Below are positions 13,591-14,377 of a stretch of 14,377 nt of DNA, one piece after another; positions within the stretch are counted from its first letter, which is position 1, and each line of letters opens with the position of its first letter. Location of the stretch: contig JAEZKY010000126.1 in NCBI GenBank assembly GCA_023435985.1, positions 1 through 14,377 on the forward strand, in the 5' to 3' direction. Position numbers and translations under genes: made by a program. This stretch comes from Bacillota bacterium (GTDB lineage Bacteria; Bacillota; Clostridia; Clostridiales; Clostridiaceae). A model generated the notes under the pieces. The model was not told the origin of the DNA and ran no database searches. It was given only the letters and a program-made list of their open reading frames with translations.

Positions 13591-13711
13591 AACCCTTATT
13601 ATTCATAAGGTACTTTTTTAAATTATTTATACATTGAATTTGAGATGTTAATAACTAACTAAAAATTATGAAATATTAAGTTTTCAATATAGAATTTCTT
13701 TTTTTTCAATA

Positions 13712-14200
13712 TTACCGACTGCACTCAGAAGTTTCACCAGTTAGAATATCAATTCCATGAGGAAGGGCAGGTAGTATAACCTCTAGATTTTCTACAGCAC
13801 CTTTGGGACTTCCAGGTAAATTTACTATTAAGGTGCTTCTTCTAATTCCGCTAACAGCCCTTGAAAGCATGGCTTTAGGAGTTATTTTCAGCGAAGCATT
13901 TCTCATTGCTTCAGGGATACCAGGAACTGGTTTTTCTATAACACTTGTGGTGGCTTCTGGAGTAACATCTCTTTTTGAAAAACCTGTTCCTCCATTTGTT
14001 AAGATCATATTAATACCTAAGGAATCACAAAGATATATTAGTTCTGCTTTTATCATTTCAACTTCATCAGGGATTATTTTATAATATTCTACAGAAAACT
14101 TATCAGTTGGTAGAATATCTTTTATAGCTGGACCAGTTAGGTCGTCGCGTTGATTGTTGTAGCCTTTATCACTTATAGTTAGTATTGCTGTACTTATCAT
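13712..14200 (-). CDS. MogA/MoaB-family molybdenum cofactor biosynthesis protein
   Basis: A 162-residue protein of the MoaB/MogA fold, which adenylylates molybdopterin before metal insertion (MogA) in molybdenum or tungsten cofactor synthesis. Family motifs: ILTISDKG (6-13), TNGGTGFSKRDVTPEA (68-83, containing the MPT-binding glycines and catalytic Asp78) and VNLPGSPKGAVENL (126-139). Length is normal. Start choice: an upstream ATG at 14239 exists, but ATG at 14200 has a perfect AGGAGGT 7 bases before it and starts MISTAILTISDKG, matching the family. No other moa or mod gene lies in the window; the operon may continue elsewhere. A structured leader precedes it. Confidence 0.92.
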   Translation of the reverse strand: MISTAILTISDKGYNNQRDDLTGPAIKDILPTDKFSVEYYKIIPDEVEMIKAELIYLCDSLGINMILTNGGTGFSKRDVTPEATTSVIEKPVPGIPEAMRNASLKITPKAMLSRAVSGIRRSTLIVNLPGSPKGAVENLEVILPALPHGIDILTGETSECSR

Positions 14201-14231
14201 TATGTTTACCTCCTGAGGGAAGATTTGTATT

Positions 14232-14298
14232 AGGCACAATTAAATAAATAACAAGTCCATTTGTCAGCCTTCAACCTGTTATTTAATTTCATGTGCCT
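14232..14298 (-). ncRNA. Structured 5' leader of the mogA-like gene, candidate riboswitch
   Basis: On either strand this folds into one long stem: AGGCAC/GTGCCT closing pair (14232-14237 with 14293-14298), an asymmetric bulge, a 7-bp stem (14238-14244 with 14282-14288), a 4-base bulge, then TAACA/TGTTA (14249-14253 with 14277-14281), with a ~23-base apical region. No T-run follows on either strand, so it is not a terminator. It ends about 20 bases before the ribosome site. Moco/Tuco riboswitches precede genes of this pathway; I cannot match their consensus by eye. Confidence 0.45.
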
Positions 14299-14321
14299 TA
14301 GTAAATATTTAAACTTAAATA

Positions 14322-14327
14322 ATTATA
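14322..14327 (-). promoter_or_regulatory. Possible -10 box of the mogA-like gene
   Basis: TATAAT on the minus strand, about 24 bases before the closing stem of the leader; the best -35 at 17 bases (TTTCAT) is weak. Confidence 0.35.
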
Positions 14328-14377
14328 CTATAATTTAATCATAGATGAAAATATTAATATTAAATATAAGATTAATT

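Larger units (their letters stand above)
13171..13711. other. Gene-poor gap between MFS and mogA-like genes
   Basis: No gene of normal size on either strand. The left part holds a 20-codon frame at 13280-13342 without a ribosome site, possibly a decayed start, and short frames interrupted by stops. The right part holds the possible mini-gene at 13522-13590 with its signals. No terminator could be found directly after the mogA-like stop codon. Confidence 0.5.

Noticed and set aside
14201..14239. Upstream ATG for the mogA-like gene
   Set aside because: The extension overlaps the AGGAGGT ribosome site of the ATG at 14200 and adds residues not typical of the family.
1..14377. CRISPR array, insertion sequence or phage genes
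   Set aside because: No regularly spaced repeats, transposase, integrase or terminal inverted repeats seen; the three dispersed repeats are too far apart for an array.

Overview
The window is strongly AT-rich DNA from a low-GC Firmicute. Gene content and style point to a saccharolytic Clostridium: a LevR/CelR-type sigma-54 activator, a lactose/cellobiose-family PTS, a choline-binding-type surface protein, clean AGGAGG ribosome sites and short hairpin-plus-T terminators. A solventogenic species of the C. beijerinckii group would fit, but that is inference.

Layout, left to right. (1) 2-616 (+): the 3' part of a ROK-family sugar kinase that lacks the usual zinc site. After it comes a ~420-base gap with a dispersed repeat ending in a terminator. 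(2) 1039-8407 (+), possibly to 10225: a sugar-uptake locus. An 896-residue PRD-containing sigma-54 activator is followed by its own terminator, a dyad that is a candidate activator site, and a textbook -24/-12 promoter at 3871-3887. Then come PTS IIA, IIB and IIC, a GH2 glycoside hydrolase whose likely start is GTG at 6122, and a secreted cell-wall-binding protein. Inferred logic: the activator senses PTS phosphorylation and drives RpoN-dependent transcription; the PTS imports and phosphorylates a beta-linked di- or oligosaccharide; the cytoplasmic GH2 enzyme cleaves it. GH2 enzymes usually act on non-phosphorylated sugars, so this pairing is the most interesting biochemical point here.

(3) 10226-11224: a decayed stretch. 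Two more copies of the dispersed repeat, in direct orientation, flank the 3' remnants of two divergent genes joined head to head near 10850, as if one deletion had removed both 5' ends and the promoters between them. The minus-strand remnant resembles the C-terminus of a GyrI-like effector-binding regulator and still has its terminator.

(4) 11225-13090 (-): an MFS efflux-type transporter and a MarR-family repressor. Each has its own promoter. Both promoters carry the same dyad (ATTAGTT, 8 bases, AACTAAT or a degenerate form), twice before the transporter and once before marR, which supports an autoregulated repressor-pump pair.

(5) 13166-13711: mostly non-coding, with one possible 22-codon mini-gene that has a promoter, ribosome site and weak terminator. 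(6) 13712-14200 (-): a MogA/MoaB-type molybdenum cofactor protein with a long foldable 5' leader that may be a riboswitch-type element.
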